DNA of 64,000 nucleotides from Pseudaeromonas paramecii (GCF_039540575.1 NZ_BAABFC010000013.1:62001-126000); one strand, 5' to 3'; positions 52,498 to 62,193 are shown, counted from the first letter of the stretch. A program made the numbers and translations. Notes: generated by a model from the sequence alone, not told the origin.

Positions 52498-52911
52498 ATG
52501 AAAAAGCAAACTGGTTTTACCCTGATCGAATTGATGATCGTTGTGGCCATCGTGGCTATTCTGGCCGCCATCGCCCTGCCGGCGTATCAGAACTACACCA
52601 ATCGCGCCCGCTTCAGTGAAGTAATCACTGCCGCCAACGGCGTGCGCACTCAGATGGAAGTCTGCTTGCAAATGAATGCCAATGACGTGACTGCCTGTGA
52701 TGACGCCACCAAGGTTGGGGTGGATCTGGGTGATGCCGCTAGAGGCGACAACACCGCTTCCGTAACCATTACCACTTCGACGGCTGAGATTGTAGCTACC
52801 GGTGCCGGCTCAGGCATCTCAGGTGCTACTTATACAATGACGCCGAACAGCGTGAGTGGCGCCGCTGTGACCTGGACAGAAGCCTGTAACCCAACCAATC
52901 TGTGCCCATAA
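52498..52911 (+). CDS. pilA: type IV major pilin PilA (TapA-like)
   Basis: A 137-residue pilin with leader MKKQTG, cleavage before Phe7, Glu11 at mature +5 and a long hydrophobic helix. The mature part has a Cys pair in MEVCLQ...TACDDATK and a C-terminal D-region loop ACNPTNLC. It is first in pilA-pilB-pilC-pilD, the arrangement of Aeromonas tap. TAAGGAA precedes the start. A terminator follows, so pilA is probably made in excess over pilB. Confidence 0.95.
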   Translation: MKKQTGFTLIELMIVVAIVAILAAIALPAYQNYTNRARFSEVITAANGVRTQMEVCLQMNANDVTACDDATKVGVDLGDAARGDNTASVTITTSTAEIVATGAGSGISGATYTMTPNSVSGAAVTWTEACNPTNLCP

Positions 52912-52932
52912 GCCATCAATAACTTGAATAAC

Positions 52933-52955
52933 AAGGGCGGCTTGCCGCCCTTTTT
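52933..52955 (+). terminator. terminator after pilA
   Basis: GGGCGGC/GCCGCCC stem with a 2-base loop and TTTTT. Confidence 0.88.
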
Positions 52956-52995
52956 AGCCTGCTAAGTCAACTGGATGACCAAGGATAGCGCCTCC

Positions 52996-54705
52996 ATGAC
53001 AGCCTCTCCCAATAGCGGCTTGGCCCTGAGCCTGGTAGCTTCGGCCCTGCTGACCGACGAAGACTCGCAGAAGTACAGCGCCCAAGCCCGCCAGCAGCGC
53101 AAGCCCCTCATCAGCTTCCTGGTGGAGAACAAGATACTGGGTAGCGCCGCCCTGGCGGAGTTTTGTGAGCAGGAGTATGGGATACCTCTGCTGGATCTTG
53201 ATGCCTTCGACCTCACCGAGATCCCGCAGAAATATCTCAACCACAAGCTGATCGAAAAACACCACGCCCTGCCCATCTACACCCAGGGCCACACCCTCTA
53301 TGTGGCCATGTCGGACCCCACCAATGTGGGGGCCCTGGAGGACTTTGGCTTCAGCTTCGGCCTGCATACCGAGGCCCTGCTGGTGGATGAGCTCAAGCTC
53401 CAGCAGGCCATCGGCAAGCTCACCGAGAGCGAGTCCGAAGCCCTGGGGGTGGAGGAGCTCACCGACAGTGAGATCGGCGAGCTGGAGGTGAGTGACGATG
53501 ATGGGCGGATGAACGAGGATGCCGCCAGCGGCGGCGATGACGACGCCCCCATCGTCAAGTACATCAACAAGGTGCTGCTGGATGCCATCCGCCGCGGTGC
53601 CTCGGATCTGCACTTCGAACCCTACGAACACAAGTACCGCATCCGCTTCCGGGTGGACGGCATACTGCACGAGATCGCCAGCCCGCCGGTGAACCTGGCC
53701 AGCCGCTTCTCCGCCCGCCTCAAGGTCATGTCCCGGCTGGACATCGCCGAGCGCCGACTGCCCCAGGACGGCCGCATCAAGTTGAAATTGGCCAAGGGCA
53801 AGGCCATCGATCTGCGGGTCAACACATTGCCCACCCTGTGGGGCGAAAAAATCGTGCTGCGGATCCTGGACTCCTCCGCCGCCAAGCTCAACATCGACAT
53901 ACTGGGCTTCGACGAGCGCCAGAAGGCCCTCTATCTGGGGGCGCTGGATAAGCCCCAGGGCATGATACTGGTGACGGGCCCCACCGGTTCCGGCAAGACG
54001 GTCTCCCTCTACACCGGCCTCAATATCCTCAACACCGCCGAGCGCAACATCTCCACCGCCGAAGACCCGGTGGAAATCAACCTGCCGGGCATCAACCAGG
54101 TGCAGGTGAACCCGAAAGCCGGGCTGACCTTCGCCAGTGCATTGCGGGCTTTTCTGCGACAGGATCCGGACGTGGTGATGGTGGGGGAAATCCGGGATCT
54201 GGAGACCGCCGAGATCGCCATCAAGGCCGCCCAGACCGGCCACCTGGTGCTCTCCACCCTGCACACCAACTCCGCCGCCGAGACGTTGACCCGTCTGCTG
54301 AACATGGGGGTGCCGGCCTTCAACGTGGCCTCCTCCGTCACCCTGATCATGGCCCAGCGGCTGGCCCGACGCCTGTGCGAGAAATGCAAGCAGCCCGAGC
54401 ATGTCCCCGACCCAGAGCTGCTGGCCCTGGGCTACAGCCAGGCCCAGGTGGAGGAAGGGGTCAAGCTCTACAAGCCGGTGGGCTGCAGCGAATGCTCCGG
54501 CGGCTACAAGGGCCGGGTGGGCATCTACGAGATGATGCCCATGAACGAGGCCATCGCCAACCTCATCATGGAGGGTGGCAACTCACTGCAGATCTCGGCC
54601 CTGGCCCAGGAGCATGGCATGCGCACCCTGCGCCAGACGGCCCTAGAGAAGGCCCGCCTGGGCGTCACCAGCCTGGCCGAGGTGAACCGCGTCACCAACG
54701 GCTAG
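52996..54705 (+). CDS. pilB: type IV pilus extension ATPase PilB
   Basis: A hexameric AAA+ secretion ATPase that powers pilus extension. From the ATG at 52996 it has 569 residues. N-terminal domain (LLTDEDSQKYSAQARQQRK), then ATPase core: Walker A GPTGSGKTVSLY, GEIRDLETAEIA, HLVLSTLHTNSAAETLTRL, and a four-cysteine zinc module (LCEKCKQ, GCSECSGG). An earlier ATG at 52975 has no ribosome site; AAGGA lies before the second, which also suits TapB. Confidence 0.95.
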   Translation: MTASPNSGLALSLVASALLTDEDSQKYSAQARQQRKPLISFLVENKILGSAALAEFCEQEYGIPLLDLDAFDLTEIPQKYLNHKLIEKHHALPIYTQGHTLYVAMSDPTNVGALEDFGFSFGLHTEALLVDELKLQQAIGKLTESESEALGVEELTDSEIGELEVSDDDGRMNEDAASGGDDDAPIVKYINKVLLDAIRRGASDLHFEPYEHKYRIRFRVDGILHEIASPPVNLASRFSARLKVMSRLDIAERRLPQDGRIKLKLAKGKAIDLRVNTLPTLWGEKIVLRILDSSAAKLNIDILGFDERQKALYLGALDKPQGMILVTGPTGSGKTVSLYTGLNILNTAERNISTAEDPVEINLPGINQVQVNPKAGLTFASALRAFLRQDPDVVMVGEIRDLETAEIAIKAAQTGHLVLSTLHTNSAAETLTRLLNMGVPAFNVASSVTLIMAQRLARRLCEKCKQPEHVPDPELLALGYSQAQVEEGVKLYKPVGCSECSGGYKGRVGIYEMMPMNEAIANLIMEGGNSLQISALAQEHGMRTLRQTALEKARLGVTSLAEVNRVTNG

Positions 54706-54787
54706 GCACACATCGATCACAGACCAAAACCTGTTTCCTGGTGGCCGGCCGCGAGCCACCCAAGACAAGACCCAAAGGATGTAGACC

Positions 54788-56032
54788 ATGGCGCTGGCCC
54801 CCACAAGAAACGTTCCCGCACCGAAAAAATACTATCCCTTTCGCTGGGAGGGCTTGAACCGCAAGGGCCAGAAGGTCTCCGGCGAGATGCAGGCCGACAG
54901 CATTGCCACCGTCAAGGCGGAGCTGCGCAAGCAGGGGGTGAACGCCAGCAAGGTGCGCAAGAAGAGCCAGTCCATCTTCTCCAAGTATGCCAATGCCGTG
55001 AAGCCCATGGACATCGCCATGATCTCCCGGCAGATCTGCACCATGCTCTCCGCCGGCGTGCCCCTGGTGCAATCCATCCAACTGCTCTCCCGCAGCCATG
55101 AAAAGAGCGGGGTACGGGAACTGCTAGGCCAGGTCTGCGCGGATCTGGAGTCGGGCATTCCCCTTTCGCAGGCCCTGCGCAAGCACCCGCGCTACTTTGA
55201 CGACCTCTACTGCGATTTGGTGGACGCCGGTGAGCAATCCGGCGCCCTGGAGCAGATCTACGATCGCATCGCCACCTACAAGGAGAAGGCGGAAGCCCTC
55301 AAGTCAAAGATCAAGAAGGCGCTCTTCTACCCGGCGGCGGTCATGGTGGTGGCCATCATAGTGACTTCTATCCTGCTGCTGTTTGTGGTGCCCCAGTTTG
55401 AAGAGATCTTCTCCAGCTTTGGCGCCGAGCTGCCGGCCTTCACCCAGTTTGTGATTGGCATATCACGCTTCCTGCAAAAATCCTGGTACCTGTTCTTCTT
55501 GGGGATAGTGGCATTGATTTTTGTCTATGTACGCGCCCACAGACGCTCCCAGGCGGTGCGGGATGCCACCGACAAGGCCATGCTCAAGCTTCCCGTGGTG
55601 GGCATGATACTGCACAAGGCGGCCATGGCCCGCTTCGCCCGCACCCTGGCCACCACCTTCGCCGCCGGTATCCCCCTGGTGGAGGCGCTCATCTCAGCCG
55701 CCGGCGCCTCCGGCAACGTGTTGTACAAGAATGCGGTGCTGGCCATCCGTAACGAGGTCATCGCCGGCATGCAGATGCACGTGGCCATGCGCACCGTGGA
55801 CTTGTTCCCGGACATGGTGACCCAGATGGTGATGATCGGCGAGGAGTCCGGCGCCATCGACGACATGCTCTCCAAGATCGCCGGCATCTATGAGCAGCAG
55901 GTGGATGACCTGGTGGATGGCCTGTCGAGCCTCATCGAGCCCATCATCATGGTGGTGCTGGGGGTGCTGGTGGGTGGCCTGGTGGTGGCCATGTACCTGC
56001 CCATCTTCCAACTGGGCAACGTTGTCCACTAA
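54788..56032 (+). CDS. pilC: type IV pilus inner-membrane platform protein PilC
   Basis: A 414-residue polytopic protein of the GspF/PilC family with two homologous cytoplasmic domains (about 70-195 and 280-400), each followed by membrane segments (YPAAVMVVAIIVTSILLLFVV, WYLFFLGIVALIFVYV, IIMVVLGVLVGGLVVAMYLPI). It couples PilB/PilT to the pilin base. AAGGA precedes the ATG. 82 bases after pilB, followed by a perfect terminator. Confidence 0.96.
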   Translation: MALAPTRNVPAPKKYYPFRWEGLNRKGQKVSGEMQADSIATVKAELRKQGVNASKVRKKSQSIFSKYANAVKPMDIAMISRQICTMLSAGVPLVQSIQLLSRSHEKSGVRELLGQVCADLESGIPLSQALRKHPRYFDDLYCDLVDAGEQSGALEQIYDRIATYKEKAEALKSKIKKALFYPAAVMVVAIIVTSILLLFVVPQFEEIFSSFGAELPAFTQFVIGISRFLQKSWYLFFLGIVALIFVYVRAHRRSQAVRDATDKAMLKLPVVGMILHKAAMARFARTLATTFAAGIPLVEALISAAGASGNVLYKNAVLAIRNEVIAGMQMHVAMRTVDLFPDMVTQMVMIGEESGAIDDMLSKIAGIYEQQVDDLVDGLSSLIEPIIMVVLGVLVGGLVVAMYLPIFQLGNVVH

Positions 56033-56044
56033 TGTTCTAATGAT

Positions 56045-56078
56045 AACCGGGGCCATGACGGCCCCGGTTTTGTTTTTC
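56045..56078 (+). terminator. terminator between pilC and pilD
   Basis: Perfect 10-base stem AACCGGGGCC/GGCCCCGGTT with a 5-base loop, then TTGTTTTT. Sits inside the apparent pilABCD operon, 13 bases after the pilC stop. Confidence 0.9.
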
Positions 56079-56095
56079 TACTTGGCGATATTCCC

Positions 56096-56965
56096 GTGCT
56101 GACTCAACTCTACCTGCAACTGCCCTGGCTCTACTACCTGCTGCTGACCCTCTTCTGCCTGCTGGTGGGTAGCTTCCTCAACGTGGTGATCCACCGGCTG
56201 CCCCTCATGCTGGAGCGCAGCTGGAAGGCCGAATTTGCCGACTATTTCGGCCAGCCTCAGCCCGAGGACGGCCTGCCGGCCCGCTATAACCTGCTGCTGC
56301 CCGGCTCCAATTGCCCCCATTGTGGTCATGCCATCAGCGCCCTGGAGAATATCCCGGTACTCAGCTGGCTGGTGCTTCGCGGCCGCTGCCGTGGCTGTGG
56401 TGCCGCCATCTCCATTCGTTACCCCCTGGTCGAGCTGACCAATGCGCTGCTCTGCCTGCTGGTGGCCTGGGGCCAGGCACCCAGCCTGATGCTGGCCGGT
56501 TATCTGCTGCTGACCTGGGCCCTGGTGGCCCTCACCTTCATCGATCTGGACAAGATGCTGCTGCCGGATCAGATCACCCTGCCCCTGCTCTGGCTCGGCC
56601 TGCTGCTGAACCTGCTCACCGGCACTGTCCCCCTGGTCGATGCGGTGATCGGCGCCATGGCCGGCTACCTGCTGCTGTGGAGTCTCTACTGGGGCTTTAA
56701 GCTGCTGACCGGCAAGGAAGGGATGGGCTATGGCGACTTCAAGCTGTTGGCGGCGCTGGGGGCCTGGCTGGGGTGGCAGTCCCTGCCGCTGATCCTCATT
56801 CTCTCCTCCCTGGTGGGCGCCTGCATCGGCATCACCCTCTTGCTGCTGCGCCGGCATCAGGCCGGCAAGCCCATCCCCTTCGGCCCCTATCTGACCCTGG
56901 CGGGCTTCATCGCCCTCAACTGGGGCGATACCATCACTCAGTGGTATCTGCGGCATCTGGTGTAG
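56096..56965 (+). CDS. pilD: type IV prepilin leader peptidase PilD
   Basis: A 289-residue inner-membrane aspartyl peptidase and N-methyltransferase (TapD/GspO) that cuts prepilins after Gly and methylates the new N-terminus. Two CxxC pairs (CPHCG, CRGCG) and active aspartates in DLDKMLLPDQI and GYGDFKLL. Starts with GTG, with a weak ribosome site. Its substrates in this window are PilA, PilE and the minor pilins. Confidence 0.95.
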   Translation: MLTQLYLQLPWLYYLLLTLFCLLVGSFLNVVIHRLPLMLERSWKAEFADYFGQPQPEDGLPARYNLLLPGSNCPHCGHAISALENIPVLSWLVLRGRCRGCGAAISIRYPLVELTNALLCLLVAWGQAPSLMLAGYLLLTWALVALTFIDLDKMLLPDQITLPLLWLGLLLNLLTGTVPLVDAVIGAMAGYLLLWSLYWGFKLLTGKEGMGYGDFKLLAALGAWLGWQSLPLILILSSLVGACIGITLLLLRRHQAGKPIPFGPYLTLAGFIALNWGDTITQWYLRHLV

Positions 56966-56968
56966 CCC

Positions 56969-57628
56969 ATGATCAAGCCAGCCCCTTACATAGTGGGTCT
57001 CACCGGGGGGATCGCCAGCGGCAAGAGTACGGTGGCCAGGGTGTTTGCCGCCCAGGGCATCGCCGTGGTGGATGCAGATGACATCAGCCGCCAGGTGGTC
57101 GCCCCGGGATCTAGCGGACTGCAAGGCATCCTTGAGCATTTCGGCCAACAGATGCTGACCGCAGATGGTCAGCTGGACAGACGCCGCCTCAGAGAACTGA
57201 TTTTCAGCCAGCCTGACGAGCGGATTTGGCTCGAGCAATGGCTGCACCCCAGGATCGAGACCGCCATGCAGGAGGCCTGTCTGCTGGCCACCTCGCCCTA
57301 TGTGATCCTGATGGTGCCACTGCTGCTGGAAAACGGCCTGGAACGCCTGGTGGACAGGGTATTGGTGGTGGATGTCAGCGAGCAGACCCAACGACAGCGC
57401 ACCCAGGCGCGGGATGGCGTCAGCCCAACCCAGGTGGAGGCCATTCTGGCCGCCCAACTCACCCGTGCCGCTCGCCTGGCCCGTGCCGATGATGTACTGA
57501 GCAATGAGGATGGCTCATTGCCACAACTGGAGGCCGAGATACTGCGACTGCATCGACAGTATCTCGACTTGGCCGCCGGCAAATGTGGTCCAGGCAATTC
57601 CGCCCCCGTTCAGAAACCGCTACACTAG
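56969..57628 (+). CDS. coaE: dephospho-CoA kinase
   Basis: A 219-residue P-loop kinase (GLTGGIASGKSTV), the last step of CoA synthesis. DADDISRQVVAPG and MVPLLLENGLERLVDRV are family segments. Begins 3 bases after the pilD stop, so probably translated with it. Confidence 0.96.
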   Translation: MIKPAPYIVGLTGGIASGKSTVARVFAAQGIAVVDADDISRQVVAPGSSGLQGILEHFGQQMLTADGQLDRRRLRELIFSQPDERIWLEQWLHPRIETAMQEACLLATSPYVILMVPLLLENGLERLVDRVLVVDVSEQTQRQRTQARDGVSPTQVEAILAAQLTRAARLARADDVLSNEDGSLPQLEAEILRLHRQYLDLAAGKCGPGNSAPVQKPLH

Positions 57629-57661
57629 CCGCGCCTTTGCCTTCGCACAACGAGTTGTCCA

Positions 57662-58393
57662 TTGAACAAGATCAGCTACGAATTTCCCCTCAATGAGAAG
57701 TGCCGCACCTACCTGCGGGTCGATAATCTGTTTGCGCAGATGCAGGCCAATCTGGCCATGGCCGAAACGGGACAAAGCCTGGCCTTCTTCAAGGCCTTGT
57801 TTGACTTCATGGAGCTGGCGGAGCGGTGCGACATTCGTGGCGATCTCAGCAAGGACATGGAACGCCTGCGGCTGAAGATGCAGGGCTGGCGTGAGCTGCC
57901 CGGCGTGGATATCCCCAAGCTGGACGCTCTGTGCGCGGATCTGCAACAACAAGCCTATCTGCTGCCCCGCTCCGCCCGGCCGGGAAGTCGTTTCAAGGAA
58001 GACAAATTCCTGGGTGCCTTGCGCCAGCGCTTCGTCATTCCTGGCGGACTGTGTCCCTTCGATGTGCCCATCTTCCCCCTCTGGCTGGCGCAACCCCAGG
58101 CGTGGCGCCAGGCCCAGGCCGAAACCTGGCTGGGCGAACTCAAGCTGCTGCAGACCGCCAATAGCCTGCTGCTGGATCTGTGGCGCGAACAGGGCAGCTT
58201 CCAGACGGTCACCGCCAAGTGTGCCTTCTACCAGGATGCCGCCGAAGGGTGCGAGTTGTTGCGCCTTACCCTGGATGCCGAGCTGGGCTGCTACCCCACC
58301 GTCAGCGGCCACCGCAGCCGTTTTGCCATCCGCTTCCTGCCCCTGGCGGATCAGCGGCTGGGGGATATCAGCTTCGAGCTGGCCCGCTGTTGA
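57662..58393 (+). CDS. zapD: cell division protein ZapD
   Basis: A 243-residue cytoplasmic FtsZ-associated protein that bundles FtsZ. EFPLNEKCRTYLRVDNLF, RQRFVIPGGLCPFDVPIFPLWL and GHRSRFAIRFLPLADQ match E. coli ZapD (YacF). The start codon is TTG; the first ATG inside is too far in. 33 bases after coaE. Confidence 0.94.
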   Translation: MNKISYEFPLNEKCRTYLRVDNLFAQMQANLAMAETGQSLAFFKALFDFMELAERCDIRGDLSKDMERLRLKMQGWRELPGVDIPKLDALCADLQQQAYLLPRSARPGSRFKEDKFLGALRQRFVIPGGLCPFDVPIFPLWLAQPQAWRQAQAETWLGELKLLQTANSLLLDLWREQGSFQTVTAKCAFYQDAAEGCELLRLTLDAELGCYPTVSGHRSRFAIRFLPLADQRLGDISFELARC

Positions 58394-58409
58394 GTAAGGA
58401 GCAAGACCG

Positions 58410-58610
58410 ATGCCGCTGACCGTCAAATGCCCCCAATGTGGCCAGGAGGTCATCTGGGGAGAAGAGAGCCCCTACCGTCCGTTTTGCAGCAAACGCTGCC
58501 AGCTGATCGATCTGGGCGAATGGGCCGACGAAGAAAAGCGCATCCCGGGCAATGGCCTGGAGGCGCTTAATGAACAGGACTGGTCGGAAGACGGGATGCA
58601 GGACGATTAG
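58410..58610 (+). CDS. yacG: DNA gyrase inhibitor YacG
   Basis: A 66-residue zinc protein. CPQCG and CSKRCQLIDLGEW supply the four-cysteine zinc site. TAAGGAG precedes the ATG, 16 bases after zapD. The E. coli homologue binds GyrB and inhibits gyrase. Its stop overlaps the mutT stop on the other strand by four bases. Confidence 0.95.
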   Translation: MPLTVKCPQCGQEVIWGEESPYRPFCSKRCQLIDLGEWADEEKRIPGNGLEALNEQDWSEDGMQDD

Positions 58611-59011
58611 TCCTGCCTCATTCCCTGTAGATGCGCCACTATCGCCTGATTGGCGGCGGGAAACCCATAATCTGCCAGCTCGGGCACGCTGACCCAGCGC
58701 AGCGGTTGCCCCTCCAATCCCCGCGCCACCCCGGCAAAGCGGCTCACCAGCCACACATCCAGTAGCACCTGCTTGTCACCGTAGTCATGCTCGATTGCCA
58801 ATAGTGGCTCGCAGGCCTCGACCTGGATCCCGATCTCCTCCTGGAGTTCTCGCGTCAGTGCCTGCGGCAGGGTTTCTCCCGCCTCCACCTTGCCCCCTGG
58901 AAACTCCCACTTACCGGCCTGATGCTGTCCAGCCTGCCGCTGGCAGATGCATATCCGTCCCATCTCGTCCCGGATCACCCCCACGGCAACCCAAACTCGG
59001 GCTCCACTCAT
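58607..59011 (-). CDS. mutT: 8-oxo-dGTP diphosphatase MutT
   Basis: A 134-residue Nudix hydrolase cleaning oxidised dGTP from the pool. Nudix box GGKVEAGETLPQALTRELQE. Starts at the ATG at 59011, where GGAGG lies 6 bases upstream; the open frame reaches 59284 but that part is a shadow of the secA end. Placed after secA, with a terminator between. Confidence 0.96.
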   Translation of the reverse strand: MSGARVWVAVGVIRDEMGRICICQRQAGQHQAGKWEFPGGKVEAGETLPQALTRELQEEIGIQVEACEPLLAIEHDYGDKQVLLDVWLVSRFAGVARGLEGQPLRWVSVPELADYGFPAANQAIVAHLQGMRQD

Positions 59012-59024
59012 CTCGCGCCTCCTC

Positions 59025-59053
59025 CAAAAAAGAAGGCGGCTCCAGGCCGCCTT
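59025..59053 (-). terminator. terminator between secA and mutT
   Basis: AAGGCGGC/GCCGCCTT stem with a 5-base loop, then CTTTTTT on the minus strand. It ends 13 bases before the mutT ATG. Confidence 0.85.
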
Positions 59054-59072
59054 TGTTGTCTCGGTCGCGATG

Positions 59073-61793
59073 TTAAACCAGCTTACCGTGACATTGCTTG
59101 TACTTCTTGCCGGAGCCACAAGGGCAAGGGTCATTGCGTCCCACCTTTTGCTCTTCCCGCACGAAGGGACGCGGCTCTTGCTCTGCGGCCGTCTCGCTTT
59201 CTTCGGCCAGGGCATTCTGTTCGGCATGGGTGTACTGGCGCGGCATGGCCTCCGCCTGACGCCGGCGTTGCTCTTCCAGCGCATCTACATCCCGCTCCTG
59301 CACCTGCACCCGGCACAGAATGCTCACCACTTCCCGCTTGAGGGCTTCCAGCATCTGGGTGAACAGCTCGAAGGACTCACGCTTGTACTCCTGCTTGGGG
59401 TTCTTCTGGGCATAACCGCGCAGATGGATCCCCTGACGCAGGTGATCCATGGCCGCCAGGTGTTCCTTCCACAGGTTGTCCAGGGTCTGCAACATCACCG
59501 ACTTCTCGAACTGCCGCATCACAGGCGTACCCACCAGCTCCTCCTTGTGGCGATAGGCGGCCTCGGCCTCGGCGACGATCCGCTCCCGCAAGGACTCCTC
59601 GTACAGCTTGTCATCCTCCGCCAGCCACTGGGCAATGGGCAGGGTCAGGGCAAAGTCACGCTTCAAGCGCTGCTCCAGGCCCGCGATATCCCAGCTCTCA
59701 TCCAGCGACTGAGGTGCAATGTATTCATCGATGACGCCGTTGAGCACATCGCCGCGAATGAGGTTCATGGTGTCGGAGATGTCACCGCTGTCCAGCAGCT
59801 CATTGCGCTGTTCATAGACCACCTTCCGCTGGTCATTGGCCACATCATCAAACTCCAGCAGGTTCTTACGGATATCGAAGTTGCGTCCTTCCACCTTGCG
59901 CTGGGCGTTCTCGATGGCCCGGGTCACCCAGGGGTGCTCGATGGCCTCACCGTATTCCATGCCCAGCTTCTTCATCATGCCGGTGACCCGATCCGAGGCG
60001 AAGATCCGCATCAGGCTATCTTCCATGGAGAGGTAGAAGCGGGAGGAGCCCGGATCCCCTTGACGACCGGAGCGGCCACGCAGCTGGTTATCGATGCGGC
60101 GGGACTCGTGACGCTCTGTGCCTATGATGTGCAGACCGCCGGCGGCGATCACCTCGTCATGGCGCTGCTGCCAGGCGGTCTTGATGGCCTCGATCTGTTC
60201 GGGAGTCGGTGACTCCAGCTTGCCGAGTTCTGCCTGCCAGTTGCCCCCCAGCACGATATCGGTACCCCGACCGGCCATGTTGGTGGCGATGGTGACCGCG
60301 CCTGGTTGACCGGCCTGGGCCACGATATCGGCCTCCTTGGCGTGGAACTTGGCATTGAGCACCTGGTGCTTGATGCCTTGCTTGGCCAGCACGTTGGAGA
60401 TGCGCTCGGAGTTTTCGATGGAGATGGTACCCACCAGCACGGGACGCCCTTCGGCCACCCGGTTGCGGATGTCCTCAATGATGGCCGCGTACTTCTCTTC
60501 CTCGGTGAGATACACCAGATCGCCCATGTCGTTACGCACCATGGGGCGGTTGGTGGGCAGCACCACGGTTTCCAGCCCGTAGATCTGCTGGAATTCATAG
60601 GCTTCGGTATCGGCGGTGCCTGTCATCCCCGCCAGCTTGTCGTACAGACGGAAATAGTTTTGGAAGGTGATGGAGGCCAGGGTCTGGTTCTCGTTCTGGA
60701 TCTTGACCCCTTCCTTGGCCTCGATGGCCTGGTGCAACCCTTCTGACCAGCGACGACCGGCCATGGTGCGGCCGGTGTGCTCGTCGACGATCACCACCTC
60801 ACCATCCTTGACGATGTAATCCACGTCCTTGACGAACAGGGTATGGGCCCGCAGGGCGGCGTTGACATGGTGCAACAGCGTGATGCTGCCGGCGGAGAAC
60901 AGGGAGTCTTCCTGAGCCAGCAGGCCGTTGTCCTTGAGCAGCTGCTCAATGTACTCCTGGCCGTTTTCGGTGAGCAGGGCCTGACGGGACTTCTCATCCA
61001 CAGTGTAATGGCCGTCGCCGCGATACTCTTCGCTGTCTTCCTTGTCCTGCTTCTTCAGCAGGGGGATCAGCTTGTTCATCTGGATGTAGAGCTCTGAGCT
61101 GTCTTCGGCCGCGCCGGAGATGATGAGCGGCGTACGCGCCTCATCGATGAGCACGGAGTCCACTTCGTCCACCAGGGCGTAGAACAGCGGACGCTGTACC
61201 CGCTGCTCCGGTGAAAACGCCATGTTGTCCCGCAGGTAGTCGAAACCGAATTCGTTGTTGGTACCGTAGGTGATGTCGGCGGCATAGGCCTGCTGCTTCT
61301 CCAGATGCCCCATGCCCGGCACGTTGCAGTCGACGGACAGACCCAAAAATTCGAACAGCGGACGGTTCCACTCGGCGTCACGGCGCGCCAGATAGTCGTT
61401 GACCGTGACGATATGCACACCGCGCCCGGTCAAACCGTTCAGATAGGCCGGCAGGGTCGCCGTCAGCGTCTTGCCTTCCCCGGTCTTCATTTCGGCGATG
61501 CGGTTGCTGTTGAGCACCATGCCGCCCATCAGCTGGACGTCGAAATGGCGCATGCCGAAGACCCGCTTGGAGGCTTCCCGTACCGTAGCAAACGCCTCGG
61601 GCAACAGCTGCTCCAGGGTCTCGCCCTGCTCCAGACGCTGACGGAACTCGACCGTTTTGGCCTTGAGTTCCTCATCGCTCATCGCCTCAAACTGAGGCTC
61701 CATAGCGTTGATTTGCTTGACGATTTTGCGCAACTGCTTGAGGGTGCGGTCGTTGCGACTGCCCACGATCTTGGTAAAAATTTTCGTAATCAT
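59073..61793 (-). CDS. secA: preprotein translocase ATPase SecA
   Basis: A 906-residue motor for Sec export (E. coli 901). Walker A MKTGEGKTLTATLPAYLNG, DEVDSVLIDEARTPLIISG, VGTISIENSERISNVL, GRGTDIVLGGNWQAE, and the C-terminal zinc tail CPCGSGKKYKQCHG for SecB. A 466-base gap precedes it and no secM is visible. Confidence 0.98.
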   Translation of the reverse strand: MITKIFTKIVGSRNDRTLKQLRKIVKQINAMEPQFEAMSDEELKAKTVEFRQRLEQGETLEQLLPEAFATVREASKRVFGMRHFDVQLMGGMVLNSNRIAEMKTGEGKTLTATLPAYLNGLTGRGVHIVTVNDYLARRDAEWNRPLFEFLGLSVDCNVPGMGHLEKQQAYAADITYGTNNEFGFDYLRDNMAFSPEQRVQRPLFYALVDEVDSVLIDEARTPLIISGAAEDSSELYIQMNKLIPLLKKQDKEDSEEYRGDGHYTVDEKSRQALLTENGQEYIEQLLKDNGLLAQEDSLFSAGSITLLHHVNAALRAHTLFVKDVDYIVKDGEVVIVDEHTGRTMAGRRWSEGLHQAIEAKEGVKIQNENQTLASITFQNYFRLYDKLAGMTGTADTEAYEFQQIYGLETVVLPTNRPMVRNDMGDLVYLTEEEKYAAIIEDIRNRVAEGRPVLVGTISIENSERISNVLAKQGIKHQVLNAKFHAKEADIVAQAGQPGAVTIATNMAGRGTDIVLGGNWQAELGKLESPTPEQIEAIKTAWQQRHDEVIAAGGLHIIGTERHESRRIDNQLRGRSGRQGDPGSSRFYLSMEDSLMRIFASDRVTGMMKKLGMEYGEAIEHPWVTRAIENAQRKVEGRNFDIRKNLLEFDDVANDQRKVVYEQRNELLDSGDISDTMNLIRGDVLNGVIDEYIAPQSLDESWDIAGLEQRLKRDFALTLPIAQWLAEDDKLYEESLRERIVAEAEAAYRHKEELVGTPVMRQFEKSVMLQTLDNLWKEHLAAMDHLRQGIHLRGYAQKNPKQEYKRESFELFTQMLEALKREVVSILCRVQVQERDVDALEEQRRRQAEAMPRQYTHAEQNALAEESETAAEQEPRPFVREEQKVGRNDPCPCGSGKKYKQCHGKLV

Positions 61794-62193
61794 GCCAAAG
61801 CAACTCTCAGAGTATTTCTAATTCAAATTCTTGCGTCGGGATCGGGCGCCAGAAAGGAACCAAGGTGACAGCGGCGCCCGGCAAAGCCAGGACGGTAGCG
61901 CACACCTGCTGTCGCTCACCTCGGTGGAGAACCCATCATCCGGGTTGAAAATGAAAATGGAGCCAAGCCTGGCTCTCAGCCTCACACCGGTGGCGTCGTA
62001 TCTTACCCCATAGCGCCAGCCAGGACTTTGCCCAGGTCTTGCCCAATGATGGAAAGCAAACGGAAATCACATAACTCAGCCTAAATGGAGCCTCAACAGT
62101 GCCAATTCAAGGGACATGCGCACTCAGCGCCTCACTCAGGACTGACCACAGCCTAACACAAGCCATGTTGCATTTGTCAGCATCCCATAAAGC
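61794..62193. other. secA leader region without recognisable secM
   Basis: About 400 bases between the lpxC terminator and the secA start. In all minus-strand frames only short open frames (under about 20 codons) appear after ATG, and none has an arrest motif like FxxxxWIxxxxGIRAGP. A possible -10 (TAAGAT) lies near 62005. Nothing else recognised. Confidence 0.6.

Noticed and set aside
59012..59284. N-terminal extension of mutT
   Set aside because: Overlaps the end of secA and its terminator; GGAGG before the ATG at 59011 sets the start.
61831..62013. 60-codon plus-strand frame in the secA leader
   Set aside because: Wrong strand for secM, no ribosome site, no recognisable product.
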